A DNA stretch of 64,000 nucleotides from Amycolatopsis sacchari (GTDB lineage Bacteria; Actinomycetota; Actinomycetes; Mycobacteriales; Pseudonocardiaceae): positions 248,001-312,000 of the forward strand of contig NZ_FORP01000003.1 of NCBI RefSeq assembly GCF_900114035.1. The letters run 5' to 3'. Position 1 is the stretch's first letter. Each line of letters begins with the position of its first letter. The notes under the pieces are model-generated. The model was not told the origin of the DNA and did no database searches. It saw nothing but the letters and a program-made list of their open reading frames with translations. The position numbers and the translations under genes were made by a program. Positions 1-9,182 of this stretch are shown here, piece by piece.

Positions 1-20
1 GCCAACTGAGCTACACCGCC
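1..20 (-). tRNA. Partial tRNA, probably tRNA-Met
   Basis: The minus strand carries the 5' end of a tRNA: a 7-nt acceptor half GGCGGTG, then TA and the D-stem start GCTCAG. The gene runs off the left edge, so the anticodon is not visible. It lies just downstream of tRNA-Thr on the same strand. In many actinobacteria tRNA-Thr(GGT) is followed by tRNA-Met(CAT) and rpmG, which is the only reason for the Met guess. Confidence 0.6.
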
Positions 21-42
21 CTGATGTGCCCACCGCCCGGGG

Positions 43-77
43 GTCCAAGGGCACCGGGAGCGCCAGCTCCCTTGGAC
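43..77. repeat. Hairpin in the tRNA spacer
   Basis: GTCCAAGGG at 43-51 pairs with CCCTTGGAC at 69-77, and an inner GGGAGC/GCTCCC pair is also possible. It sits between tRNA-Thr and the partial tRNA on the minus strand. It could be a processing or pausing structure in the tRNA transcript; no T-tract supports a classical terminator. Confidence 0.5.
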
Positions 78-96
78 AGGTTACCACCCGTCCGAG

Positions 97-169
97 AGCC
101 CCTTTACGGAATCGAACCGTAGACCTTCTCCTTACCATGGAGACGCTCTGCCGACTGAGCTAAAGGGGC
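97..169 (-). tRNA. tRNA-Thr(GGT)
   Basis: A complete 73-nt cloverleaf on the minus strand. The acceptor halves GCCCCTT/AAGGGGC pair, the D-stem GCTC/GAGC and T-stem TACGG/CCGTA pair, and the anticodon stem TCTCC/GGAGA encloses loop ATGGTAA with anticodon GGT. The CCA end is not encoded. It is followed on the same strand by the partial tRNA at the window edge. Confidence 0.95.
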
Positions 170-243
170 GGGATCAACGCCTCAACGTTGAAGCCTCGAA
201 GAGATTACACAACCGGCGACACCCCTCGCGCACCGGGGGTCCC

Positions 244-2865
244 TTACGTCAACAACGTCAGGATCGTCTCCCGCTGACGGCCCGCTGACCTGGCCGTTCG
301 GGCCTGGAGCCAGGCCTCCAGCCGGTCCTCGGCCAGGGGACGCGAGATCAGGTAGCCCTGCGCCACGTCACAGCCCATGGCCTCCAGCTGGTCCCTCGCG
401 ATGTCCTCCTCGACGCCCTCCGCGACGACCGTCAGGCCCAGCGAGTGACCCAGCTCGACGATCGAGCGCACCACCGCGAGATCACCCAGGTCCGTGCCCA
501 TGCCCAGGACGAAGCTCTTGTCGATCTTGACCTCGTCCACCGGCAGGCGCCGCAGGTAGGCCAGTGACGAATATCCCGTCCCGAAATCGTCGACCGCCAG
601 GACGATGCCCAGCTCGTGCAGCTCCTGCAGGATGGGCAGCGCCTTCTGCGGATCGGCCATCACGCCGGACTCCGTCAGCTCGAACGTCAGCAGCCCCGGT
701 GGCACCCCGAACCGCCGCAGGGAGTCGACCACCTTCGCCGGGAAGTCCACGTCCGCCAGGTTGCGCACGGACAGGTTCACGGCCACCGAGATCCGCAGCC
801 CCTCGTCCATCCACTTGCGCACGCGCTTGAGCGACTCGTCCAGCACGAAACCGGTCAGCACGCCGATGAGCCCCGCCGCCTCGACCGCCGGCACGAACTC
901 GTCCGGGTCCAGTTTCCCGAACTCCGGGTGCACCCACCGGACCAGCGCCTCGACACCCAGCACCTGCTTGCTCGGCAGCGAGATCTTCGGCTGGTAGTGC
1001 ACGCTCAGCTGGCCCTCTTCCAGCGCCTGCCGGAACTGCGTGACCATCTGGAACCGGCGCAGGAAGATCTGCCCCATGCTCGGCACATAGGCGCGGACCT
1101 CTTCCCCACCGCGCGTGGCCCGCACGGCGACGTCGGCCCGCTGCAGCAGCGCGTCGATGTCCGTGCTCTCGCTGTCCTCGGCCAGCGGCGTCGCGTACCC
1201 CACCATGGCGTTCGCCTCGACCGTGAGGCGGTCCACCGGGTAGGGCGCCGACAGCTGTCCGCGCAGCCGCTCCGCGACGGCGTGGATCTCGGAACTCGGG
1301 TAGCCGACGAGCAGCGCCGCGAACGACGCGCCCTCGAGCCGGGCGAGGGGGACGTCCGGGCCCAGTGCGTCCCGGATCCGCCGGCCCGCGGCGATCACCA
1401 TCCGGTCCGCCCAGGTGTAGCCGAGCGCGTCGCTGACCGTCGAGAACACATCGAGATCCACCCGCAGCACCGCCGCGTCCTGGTCCCGCAACGGCTCACG
1501 CGCCACCTGCCGGAAGCCCGGCCGGTTGAGCAGACCGGTCAGCGGATCGTGGTAGGCGTCGTGGCGCAGCGTCGCCAGCAGGCGCCGGTTGTCCAGCGCC
1601 GTCGCGAGGTGGCTGGCCATCGTGCCGAGCAGCTGCACGTCGTACTTGCCGAACCCGCGCCAGCGCGACAGCCGGTCGTGCGCCTCGACGACCCCCAGCA
1701 GCTGGTTCGCGCTGCGCAGCGGGACGACCAGCGCCTCCTGCGCGTTGCGGTCCAGCAGTGCGGCCGTGACGTCGGCGTTCGCCTCCGTGATGCGGAAATG
1801 CCGGACGTGCGAGCCCGGCAGCCGGACCAGCGCGTCCTCCCCGAGCCGCCCGTCACCGGGCAGCGGCTCGCCCGCGACGACGGTGGTCATCGCCGCGGTC
1901 GGCTCCAGCCGCAGGCGCAGGACGACACGGGCCGCGGAGAGCTGGTCCTTGATCCGCTCGGCGATCGTGGCCCAGTCGCTGGCGTTCACGCCGCCGCTGA
2001 GGTCGTCGACGCGGCTCGCCGGGCGGGCGGCGGCCTGCTGCCCCGACCTGGCGACCATCAGGCTGACGTCGGAAAGCGCTTCCATGTCCCGCTGCTCGCG
2101 CAGCAGGTCCGAATAGGCCCAGTACAGGGCGGAAAGGCCGAGGAACACGGCGACCACGAGCGGCCACGCGTTGCTGGTGCCCGCGATGACGAGGTAACCG
2201 CTCAGGCCCACCGAGGCGTTGACGAACCCGACGACCAGGATCCGCCCGGTCAGCCGCAGCGCGGTGCCGATCCGCATCCGCCGCCGCAGCACGCGCACGG
2301 CCGCGAGCGCGAGCAGCGTGCTGGCCAGCGGCGCGGTCAGGGTGCCGGCGAGCGCGGCGGGCCACGTCATCTCGGTGGTGCCGGTGGCGTGCTGAACGAG
2401 GCCCGCGACGGCGAACGCACTCGTGATCTCCAGCAGGAACGCGCCCGCGTTGTAGAGGACGCGGCCGGACACGCGCCGCACGACGAGTGTGCTGATGCCC
2501 GCCACCAGGTGCGCGGCGAGCACGACCTCGAACGGGGCCACGAAGAAGCCGATGACCAGCGGGATCTCGGTGAAGGAGATGGTCCACGAGATACCGCTGC
2601 GCACGTCGACGTTGATGCCCAGCTGCTCGGCGAGCAGGAACGACAGCGCGAGCACCGGGCCGATCCACCACAGCGAGGCGTGCCCGTGGAACGGCAGCCA
2701 CAGCACGGAGACCAGTGCCGCGGACAGGATGCCGAAGGTGAGGACGACGGCCGTGTAGATGCGGAACCGCCGCTCGTCGCCTGCCGCCTCCCCGGAGGAC
2801 GGGCGGGCTTCGCCACCGGCGGCCGCGGGAGCGGCTGTGTCCGGTGTGCCGCCTGTGCCCGGCAT
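244..2865 (-). CDS. Membrane GGDEF/EAL cyclic-di-GMP protein
   Basis: A predicted 873-residue membrane protein. The first ~290 residues hold about eight hydrophobic segments, followed by a GAF-like region and then a GGDEF and an EAL domain. The GGDEF signature is degenerate (LEGASF in place of GGDEF), so cyclase activity is unlikely. The EAL domain keeps EALVRW, a conserved Asn (AVNLS), the Glu in FELTES, DDFGTG and AEGVE, which are features of active c-di-GMP phosphodiesterases. I chose the ATG at 2865 because GGAAGGAGGTCGC precedes it; an upstream in-frame extension to 2982 is open but has no comparable ribosome site. The gene stands alone. Inference: it senses a signal through the membrane or GAF part and degrades c-di-GMP. 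Confidence 0.9.
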   Translation of the reverse strand: MPGTGGTPDTAAPAAAGGEARPSSGEAAGDERRFRIYTAVVLTFGILSAALVSVLWLPFHGHASLWWIGPVLALSFLLAEQLGINVDVRSGISWTISFTEIPLVIGFFVAPFEVVLAAHLVAGISTLVVRRVSGRVLYNAGAFLLEITSAFAVAGLVQHATGTTEMTWPAALAGTLTAPLASTLLALAAVRVLRRRMRIGTALRLTGRILVVGFVNASVGLSGYLVIAGTSNAWPLVVAVFLGLSALYWAYSDLLREQRDMEALSDVSLMVARSGQQAAARPASRVDDLSGGVNASDWATIAERIKDQLSAARVVLRLRLEPTAAMTTVVAGEPLPGDGRLGEDALVRLPGSHVRHFRITEANADVTAALLDRNAQEALVVPLRSANQLLGVVEAHDRLSRWRGFGKYDVQLLGTMASHLATALDNRRLLATLRHDAYHDPLTGLLNRPGFRQVAREPLRDQDAAVLRVDLDVFSTVSDALGYTWADRMVIAAGRRIRDALGPDVPLARLEGASFAALLVGYPSSEIHAVAERLRGQLSAPYPVDRLTVEANAMVGYATPLAEDSESTDIDALLQRADVAVRATRGGEEVRAYVPSMGQIFLRRFQMVTQFRQALEEGQLSVHYQPKISLPSKQVLGVEALVRWVHPEFGKLDPDEFVPAVEAAGLIGVLTGFVLDESLKRVRKWMDEGLRISVAVNLSVRNLADVDFPAKVVDSLRRFGVPPGLLTFELTESGVMADPQKALPILQELHELGIVLAVDDFGTGYSSLAYLRRLPVDEVKIDKSFVLGMGTDLGDLAVVRSIVELGHSLGLTVVAEGVEEDIARDQLEAMGCDVAQGYLISRPLAEDRLEAWLQARTARSAGRQRETILTLLT

Positions 2866-3133
2866 GCGACCTCCTTCCCACCCCTGGCCCCCGGCGCACC
2901 TGCACGGAAAACTCGATCTCCGCACGAATGAGGGTGTCACTGTACCCCGGAGGGCGTACTTCAGCCCGTCTCTGATCGTCATCAGATCAGCCCTTAGTTA
3001 ACAATGCGCCAACGGTCCGCGGCCATGGCGACTACCGGGTGAAACGGGAACCCGAGTGGCGTTCTTTTTCCGATGACGAGCGGTAACCGAACAAGTGCTG
3101 CGCTGGATCGAGCAAGAGCGCTTCAATACCGGC

Positions 3134-4096
3134 ATGGACACGGAGGCGATCGCGACACCGCAGGCCACCGGCCCCAGGGCCGCCGACCCGTTGCTGCCCT
3201 TGTCAAACCCGCTTGCCCCGCCACCGGAGTCGGTAACCGTTTTCCGCGCCGGGTCCGCGGGTTCGGCCGCCGAGGGGCACGCGTGGCGCAGCGAAGTATC
3301 TGAACGATCAAGTGACTCTCTGTGGCGGCCACTCGTGGAGCACCGGCTCGACGTCCGGCTGACCGGCGAAGAACCGGAAGCCGCACTGTCCGAAATCCTC
3401 ATACGATGGGATGAACATCTCACCGGTGTGGCGAGCGCCGGGGACTGGGACACGGCGGCCGTCGTGGCCCGCCCGAGCCGGGAGCCAGCCGGTTCGGCGG
3501 AACTGCTGCGGCACGGCTTCGCACCCGTGCGCGTGCTGGCCGTACGCCCGGCCGACCGCCTCGCCGCGGCCGGCCCACCCGCCGAACCCGGCGTGCGCCT
3601 GCGTGCGGCGGAGCCTGCGGACCTCGACACGGCCGTCGAGCTGTACACCGAGCTCCAGCGCTACGACGCCCAGTTCGGGCTCGTGACGTTGCGGGAGAAC
3701 GCGGGCGAGCTACTGCGGGCCGACCTCGCGGCGCAGCTGGACCGGACGGAGCCGACGGTGTGGCTCGCCGAGCTGTACGGACGCCCGCTGGGGTTCCTGC
3801 GGCTGCAGTACCCGCCGGAGACGGACTGGGTCGCGCCGTTCGTCGCCGCGGAGCGCGTCGGCTACCTCTCTTCTCTGCAAGTGTCGGAGGCCGCCCGCTC
3901 GTCCGGCGTCGGTACCGCGCTGGCGGCCCACGCCCACCAGCTCTACGACGAGGCGGGGATCGACGCGGTGCTGCTGCACCACACGCTCGCGAGCCCCCGT
4001 TCGACGCCGTTCTGGTACGGGCACGGCTACCGCCCGCTGTGGACCTACTGGTACCGCAGGCCCGCTGTTTATTCCCGGAACGCCGCTCGCTCATAG
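3134..4096 (+). CDS. GNAT-family N-acetyltransferase
   Basis: A predicted 320-residue protein whose C-terminal half (about residues 145-310) looks like a GNAT fold: a start such as VRLRAAEPADLD, then a central strand YLSSLQVSEAARSSGVGTAL that resembles the acetyl-CoA pyrophosphate-binding motif A (V-x-x-x-x-R-x-x-G-x-G/A). The N-terminal ~140 residues may be a second, degenerate GNAT-like half. The start is uncertain: neither the ATG at 3134 nor an in-frame GTG at 3095 has a clear Shine-Dalgarno site. The substrate cannot be read from the sequence. It lies 73 bp upstream of lon on the same strand and may share regulation, but no operon signal is visible. Confidence 0.7.
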   Translation: MDTEAIATPQATGPRAADPLLPLSNPLAPPPESVTVFRAGSAGSAAEGHAWRSEVSERSSDSLWRPLVEHRLDVRLTGEEPEAALSEILIRWDEHLTGVASAGDWDTAAVVARPSREPAGSAELLRHGFAPVRVLAVRPADRLAAAGPPAEPGVRLRAAEPADLDTAVELYTELQRYDAQFGLVTLRENAGELLRADLAAQLDRTEPTVWLAELYGRPLGFLRLQYPPETDWVAPFVAAERVGYLSSLQVSEAARSSGVGTALAAHAHQLYDEAGIDAVLLHHTLASPRSTPFWYGHGYRPLWTYWYRRPAVYSRNAARS

Positions 4097-4169
4097 CGAA
4101 CGACCTGCGGAAACAAAACGGGACGCGGCGAAGTTGAGCTGTGCAGACTCAACTAGAAGGAGCGTCCCG

Positions 4170-6575
4170 ATGACTGAATCCAGGCTCCTGCCCCTGCTTC
4201 CCCTCGACGAGGACGTCGTGCTACCCGGCATGATCGTCCCGCTGGAGCTCGACGAGCCCGAAGTCCGTGCCGCGGTGGAATCCGCGCAGGCGAAAGCACC
4301 GAGCGCACCGTCGTTCCCCGGCATCCGGTCCCTGCCCGCCGCCAAGGCCGAGGTCCTGATCGTTCCGCGCGTCCACGGCGAGTACGCCGAGCTGGGCACC
4401 GTCGCGACGATCGAGCGCATCGGCCGCATCCCCGGCGGCAAGGCCGCCGTGTTGCTGCGGGGCACCCGTCGAGCGCTCGTCGGCGAGACCGGCGAAGGCC
4501 CCGGCGCGGCCCGCTGGATGCGTGTGGAGGAAGCGGCGGAGCTGAGCGGTGAGCGCGCGCAAACGCTTGCCGCCGAGTACAAGACCGTGGTGATCTCGAT
4601 CCTCCAGCAGCGTGGCGGCTGGCAGATGATCGACGCCGTCCAGGAGCTCGAGGACCCGTCCGCGATCGCGGACCTCGCGGGCAACGCCCCGTACCTCGAC
4701 CTCGACCAGAAGCTGGAGCTGCTGCGCACGCTCGACGTCGCGGCCCGGCTGGAGCGCGCGCTCGAGTGGAGCCGCGAGCACCTGGCCGAGCTGGAGGTCA
4801 CCGACACGATCCGCAAGGACGTCGCCGAGGGCATGGAGAAGCAGCAGAAGGAGTTCCTGCTGCGCCGCCAGCTGGAGGCGATCCGCAAGGAGCTGGGCGA
4901 GCTGGACGGCAGCGGCGACGGTGAGGACGACTACCGCGCCCGCGTCGAGAAGGCCGACCTGCCCGAGCACGTCCGCAAGGCCGCGCTGGCCGAGGTGGAC
5001 AAGCTGGAGCGGACCTCCGACCAGTCGCCGGAGGGCGGCTGGATCCGGACGTGGCTGGACACCGTCCTGGAGATGCCGTGGCACAAGCGGACCGAGGACG
5101 TGCACGACATCGCCGCCGCCCGCGCCGTGCTGGACGCCGACCACGCGGGTCTGGACGACGTGAAGGAACGCATCATCGAGTACCTGGCCGTGCGTGCCCG
5201 CCGCGCCGAGGCCGGCAAGGGTCAGGTCGGCGGGCGGCACTCCGGCGCCGTGCTGGCGCTCGTCGGGCCTCCCGGGGTCGGCAAGACCTCGCTCGGCGAG
5301 TCCGTCGCGAAGGCGATGGGCCGCGAGTTCGTCCGCGTCGCGCTCGGTGGCATCCGGGACGAGGCGGAGATCCGCGGGCACCGGCGCACCTACGTCGGCG
5401 CGCTGCCGGGCCGCATCGTCCGCGCCATCAAGGAGGCCGGGTCGATGAACCCGGTGGTCCTGCTCGACGAGGTGGACAAGGTCGGCGCCGACTACCGCGG
5501 CGACCCGACCGCGGCGCTGCTCGAGGTGCTGGACCCGGAGCAGAACCACACGTTCCGCGACCACTACCTGGAGGTCGAGCTCGACCTGTCCGACGTGGTG
5601 TTCCTGGCGACCGCCAACGCGCTGGAGACCATCCCCGGCCCGCTGCTGGACCGCATGGAGCTGGTGACGCTGGACGGCTACACCGAGCAGGAGAAGGTCG
5701 TGATCGGCCGGGACCACCTGCTGCCGCGTGAGCTGGAGCGGGCCGGGATGCAGCCGGGCGACGTGGTGTTCACCGACGCGGCGCTGAGCCGGATCGCCAC
5801 CGAGTACACGTGGGAGGCCGGCGTCCGGAACGCGAACCGGACGATCGCGAAGGTGCTGCGCAAGATCGCGACGAAGACCGCGCTGGGCGAGGCGACCCTG
5901 CCCGTGACGGTCGACGCCGAGGACCTGCCCGGCTACCTCGGCCGGCCGCGGCACCTGCCCGAGTCCTCGCTGCCCGCGTCGACCCAGAGGACCGCCACCC
6001 CCGGCGTCGCGACGGGTCTCGCGGTCACCGGTGCCGGTGGTGACGTCCTCTACGTCGAGGCCTCGCTGGCGGACCCGGAGTCCGGCGGCACCGGGCTGAC
6101 CCTGACCGGCCAGCTGGGTGACGTGATGAAGGAGTCGGCGCAGATCGCCCTGTCGTACCTGCGGTCTCATGGCGCGGAGCTCGAGCTGCCGGTCGGTGAC
6201 CTGAAGGAGCGCGGTATTCACGTGCACGTCCCCGCGGGCGCGGTGCCGAAGGACGGCCCGTCGGCCGGGGTCACGATGACCACCGCGCTGGCGTCGCTGC
6301 TGTCGGGCCGCGTGGTGCGGGCCGACGTGGCGATGACCGGTGAGGTCTCGCTGACCGGGCGGGTGCTGCCGATCGGCGGCGTCAAGCAGAAGCTGCTGGC
6401 GGCGCACCGGGCCGGGATGAAGACGGTGATCATCCCGCAGCGCAACGAGCCGGACCTCGACGACGTCCCCGCGGACGTCCTCGCCGAGCTTGACGTGCAC
6501 CCCGTGTCGAACGTCCGCGAGGTGCTGGAGCTGGCGCTCACTGCCGCGTCGGCGCCGGTCGCCCAGGCCGCCTGA
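4170..6575 (+). CDS. lon: ATP-dependent protease La (Lon)
   Basis: A predicted 801-residue LonA protease, a normal length for the family. It has an N-terminal substrate-binding domain (about 1-200), a helical region, an AAA+ module with Walker [10 protein letters not shown] and Walker [10 protein letters not shown], and a C-terminal protease domain with catalytic Ser698 (PSAG) and Lys741 (KQK). It degrades misfolded and regulatory proteins in the cytosol. The ATG at 4170 follows GAAGGAGCGTCCCG; a longer ORF begins at 4134 but lacks a ribosome site. The last 38 bp overlap the convergent DedA gene. No HspR-type operator was recognised upstream. Confidence 0.97.
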   Translation: MTESRLLPLLPLDEDVVLPGMIVPLELDEPEVRAAVESAQAKAPSAPSFPGIRSLPAAKAEVLIVPRVHGEYAELGTVATIERIGRIPGGKAAVLLRGTRRALVGETGEGPGAARWMRVEEAAELSGERAQTLAAEYKTVVISILQQRGGWQMIDAVQELEDPSAIADLAGNAPYLDLDQKLELLRTLDVAARLERALEWSREHLAELEVTDTIRKDVAEGMEKQQKEFLLRRQLEAIRKELGELDGSGDGEDDYRARVEKADLPEHVRKAALAEVDKLERTSDQSPEGGWIRTWLDTVLEMPWHKRTEDVHDIAAARAVLDADHAGLDDVKERIIEYLAVRARRAEAGKGQVGGRHSGAVLALVGPPGVGKTSLGESVAKAMGREFVRVALGGIRDEAEIRGHRRTYVGALPGRIVRAIKEAGSMNPVVLLDEVDKVGADYRGDPTAALLEVLDPEQNHTFRDHYLEVELDLSDVVFLATANALETIPGPLLDRMELVTLDGYTEQEKVVIGRDHLLPRELERAGMQPGDVVFTDAALSRIATEYTWEAGVRNANRTIAKVLRKIATKTALGEATLPVTVDAEDLPGYLGRPRHLPESSLPASTQRTATPGVATGLAVTGAGGDVLYVEASLADPESGGTGLTLTGQLGDVMKESAQIALSYLRSHGAELELPVGDLKERGIHVHVPAGAVPKDGPSAGVTMTTALASLLSGRVVRADVAMTGEVSLTGRVLPIGGVKQKLLAAHRAGMKTVIIPQRNEPDLDDVPADVLAELDVHPVSNVREVLELALTAASAPVAQAA

Positions 6576-7173
6576 GCCGCACCACGACGAACCCGATGAT
6601 CGCGACGGCTACGCCGGCGAGGACCAGGTACTGGGCCACGCCGGCGTAGTCGTTCACGACGTGCCAGTTGGCGCCGAGCAGGTAGCCCGCGATCACGAAC
6701 GCGGTGTTCCACAACAGACTCCCGAGTGTGGTGAGCGCGAGAAACCGGGCGAAGGGCATTCGCTCGATCCCGGCCGGCAGCGAGATGAGGCTCCGGAAGA
6801 TCGGCACCATCCGCCCGAAGAACACCGCCTTCTGCCCGTGCCGCGCGAACCACGCCTCGGTGCGGTCGAAGTCCTCGGCCTTCAGCAACGGGATCCGCAG
6901 GATCAACGCGCGCGTGCGCTCGCGGCCCAGCAGCACGCCGAGCCAGTAGACGATCATCGCCCCCGCCACCGAACCCAGCGTCGTCCAGGCCAGTGCGCCG
7001 AGGAGCGTGAACGTGCCCTGGCTCGCGGAAAAGCCCGCGAGTGGCAGCACGAGCTCGCTGGGGATGGGCGGGAACAGGTTGTCCAGGCCGACGATCAGCG
7101 CGGCACCGGGCCCGCCGAGGGTGTCCATCAGGTGTACGGCCCAGCCCGCCAGGCCTGTCAGTGATTCGCTCAT
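6538..7173 (-). CDS. DedA-family membrane protein
   Basis: A predicted 211-residue integral membrane protein of the DedA/SNARE-associated family. Visible family features include the N-terminal re-entrant segment with FPPIPSELVLPLAG, the G-R-x-x-P-x-x-R-x-x-x-x-x-x-AG motif (FGRMVPIFRSLISLPAG), and C-terminal hydrophobic helices followed by a basic tail. DedA proteins are implicated in lipid flipping and envelope homeostasis; the precise substrate here is unknown. Its 3' end overlaps the 3' end of lon by 38 bp on the opposite strand, so the two transcripts would be antisense at their ends. Confidence 0.9.
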   Translation of the reverse strand: MSESLTGLAGWAVHLMDTLGGPGAALIVGLDNLFPPIPSELVLPLAGFSASQGTFTLLGALAWTTLGSVAGAMIVYWLGVLLGRERTRALILRIPLLKAEDFDRTEAWFARHGQKAVFFGRMVPIFRSLISLPAGIERMPFARFLALTTLGSLLWNTAFVIAGYLLGANWHVVNDYAGVAQYLVLAGVAVAIIGFVVVRLRRPGRPAPTRQ

Positions 7174-7283
7174 GCCATCCGACGCTACGAACCGCGGCCG
7201 CCTCGGACCATGCGGTCGACCGCCGACTTTTACTGTGGAAAACCGCAGTCCGCACGGCCCCGCCGCTCGCTAGTCTCGACGTC

Positions 7284-8423
7284 ATGAACCACGTAGGCCG
7301 GGCCGCCCGGATCACCGTCGGGCTCGCGCTCGGCGGTCTCGCCGCGTTCGCGGAGGCGGTCTTCGTGGTGCTCGCCGTGCCGTCGCTGGCGGTCCGGGCC
7401 GTGCGGCCGCGGGTGTTCGCGGCTGCCCGCGCACTGGCCGAAGTGGACCGTCGGAGGCTGGCGCGCTGGTACGGCAGCGAGAACGCCGACGACTACCGCG
7501 GCGAGCGCGCGCTGCGGTACCTGTCGGTGCGGTGCGTGCTCGGCGGCATCGGGGCGGGGATCTTCGTGTTGATCGCGCTGGGCGGGACCTCCATCGGGAT
7601 CATGCTGTGGCAGGTCGCCACCGGGCGGCCGCTGGGTGGCGGAGATCCCATCGGCCGGGACCACGACTGGTACGACGGGCTCGCGGTCCTGCTGCTCGGC
7701 ACCGTGTTGTTGTTCGTCGCGCTGCAGGGGCTGGCCGGCGTGGTGTCGTTCGAGCGGCGGCTGGCGCGGTACTTCTTCGGCCCGAGCCAGCGGGAACTGT
7801 TGCAGCGCAGGGTGACCGCGCTCGCGGAGAGCCGGGCCGAGGTGCTGGCGGCCGTGGACGAGGAGCGCCGCCGGATCGAGCGCGACATCCACGACGGGGT
7901 GCAGCAACGGCTCGTCGCGCTCGGCATACTGCTGGGCCGTGCGCGGCGCGCGAAGGACAGCACGAGGTCGGACGAGTTGCTACGCCAGGCACACGAGGAG
8001 GCGACGTGGGCGCTGGAGGACCTGCGTGAGGTGGCGTGGCGGGTGTACCCGGTCGCGCTGGCCTCCGAAGGCCTGCCCGCGGCGCTCGAATCGCTCGCCG
8101 AGCGGGCAGGCTTGCCGGTAGACCTGCGGTGTGAAGTCGGTTCACTACCGGCAGCCGTCGAGACGGCCGCGTACTTCGTGGTTTCGGAGGCCGTGACGAA
8201 CGCGGTCAAGCACGCGGACGCGAGCCGGATCGCGGTGTCCGTGCTGGAGGAGTCGGGCAGCGTGCACGTCGAGGTCGTCGACGACGGGTTCGGCGGGGCA
8301 CACCTCGGCGGCGGTGGGTTGTCCGGGCTGGCGCGGCGGGTCGCCGGGGTGGAGGGCGAGTTCACTGTGGACAGTCCCGAGGGCGGGCCGACGCGGATCG
8401 GGGCGGTGTTGCCGTGCGCGTGA
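7284..8423 (+). CDS. NarL-type sensor histidine kinase
   Basis: A predicted 379-residue membrane histidine kinase. Hydrophobic segments lie near residues 8-38, 85-110 and 133-155. A HisKA_3 dimerisation box follows with phospho-acceptor His203 in ERDIHDGVQQR. The C-terminal HATPase domain has the N-box SEAVTNAVKHA, a DDGFGG G1 box and a GGGLSGL G2 box. The ATG at 7284 has no clear ribosome site, but TAGTCT seven bases upstream could be a -10 element of a leaderless transcript. It overlaps the response-regulator gene by 10 bp. The signal is unknown. Confidence 0.92.
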   Translation: MNHVGRAARITVGLALGGLAAFAEAVFVVLAVPSLAVRAVRPRVFAAARALAEVDRRRLARWYGSENADDYRGERALRYLSVRCVLGGIGAGIFVLIALGGTSIGIMLWQVATGRPLGGGDPIGRDHDWYDGLAVLLLGTVLLFVALQGLAGVVSFERRLARYFFGPSQRELLQRRVTALAESRAEVLAAVDEERRRIERDIHDGVQQRLVALGILLGRARRAKDSTRSDELLRQAHEEATWALEDLREVAWRVYPVALASEGLPAALESLAERAGLPVDLRCEVGSLPAAVETAAYFVVSEAVTNAVKHADASRIAVSVLEESGSVHVEVVDDGFGGAHLGGGGLSGLARRVAGVEGEFTVDSPEGGPTRIGAVLPCA

Positions 8424-9058
8424 TCCTGGCCGAGGACTCGACGCTGTTGCGCGAAGGGCTCGTCCGGCTGCTGTCCGAGGAGGAGCACGAGGTGGTCGCC
8501 GCGGTCGGCGACGCGGAGGCGTTGCTCGCCGAGACCGAGGCGCACCAGCCCGATGTGGTGGTCACCGACGTCCGGATGCCGCCTTCGCACACCGACGAGG
8601 GCATGAGAGCGGCGCTAGAGATCCGGCGCCGCTGGCCGGGCGTGGGGGTGCTCGTGCTGTCGCAGTACGTGGAGAAGCGGTACGCCACGAACCTCATCAC
8701 CGGCGAACGCGGACGCGTGGGCTACCTGCTCAAGGACCGCGTCATGCAGGTGGGCGAGTTCCTGAAGGCGCTGGACCGCGTGGCGCGGGGTGGCGCTGCG
8801 TTCGATCCCGAGGTGGTGCGGCGGCTGCTGGCCCGCTCGTCCCACACCGATCCGCTCGCGACGCTCACCGAGCGTGAAGTCGAGGTGCTGGCGAAGATGG
8901 CAGAGGGGCACTCGAACGCCGGTATCGGGGCGGAGCTGCACGTGTCGCAGAGCACGGTCGAGAAGCACGTGAACTCCATCTTCGACAAGCTGGGCCTCGC
9001 CCACACGGCGGGCTTCAGCAGGCGGGTACTGGCCGTGGTGCGCTACCTCGATTCCTAA
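8414..9058 (+). CDS. NarL/LuxR-type response regulator
   Basis: A predicted 214-residue cytoplasmic regulator. The receiver domain (1-120) has acidic residues AED, phospho-acceptor Asp52 in VVTDVRMP and a conserved Lys in YLLKD. The C-terminal LuxR helix-turn-helix (about 145-205) has LTEREVEVLAKMAEG and VSQSTVEKHVNSIFDKL. The start is GTG 8414, giving VRVILAED; GTG 8420, which forms a GTGA overlap with the kinase stop, is a possible alternative. It is the partner of the kinase upstream. The siderophore-binding lipoprotein gene follows 124 bp later but has its own iron box, so a direct regulatory link is only a possibility. Confidence 0.93.
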   Translation: MRVILAEDSTLLREGLVRLLSEEEHEVVAAVGDAEALLAETEAHQPDVVVTDVRMPPSHTDEGMRAALEIRRRWPGVGVLVLSQYVEKRYATNLITGERGRVGYLLKDRVMQVGEFLKALDRVARGGAAFDPEVVRRLLARSSHTDPLATLTEREVEVLAKMAEGHSNAGIGAELHVSQSTVEKHVNSIFDKLGLAHTAGFSRRVLAVVRYLDS

Positions 9059-9100
9059 CGGACTGGTCACAGGGTGATGCAGCGCGCCTTGACGGGGCAG

Positions 9101-9119
9101 TTTGGCTAGGCAAACCTAA
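9101..9119. promoter_or_regulatory. Iron box (DtxR/IdeR-type operator)
   Basis: TTTGGCTAGGCAAACCTAA matches the DtxR/IdeR consensus TTAGGTTAGGCTAACCTAA at 16 of 19 positions. It lies 63 bp upstream of the siderophore-binding lipoprotein gene and predicts iron repression of that gene. Confidence 0.85.
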
Positions 9120-9182
9120 GCGGCAACAGCACTGCGGTTACGACCGGTAGCCGCTGCCCCGCCGGTTCAGGAAAGGCAGTTC

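Noticed and set aside
616..2931. Long plus-strand open frame of 771 codons over the GGDEF/EAL gene
   Set aside because: It is antisense to a clearly conserved protein, has low-complexity His/Arg/Gln-rich content typical of GC-rich mirror frames, and shows no domain.
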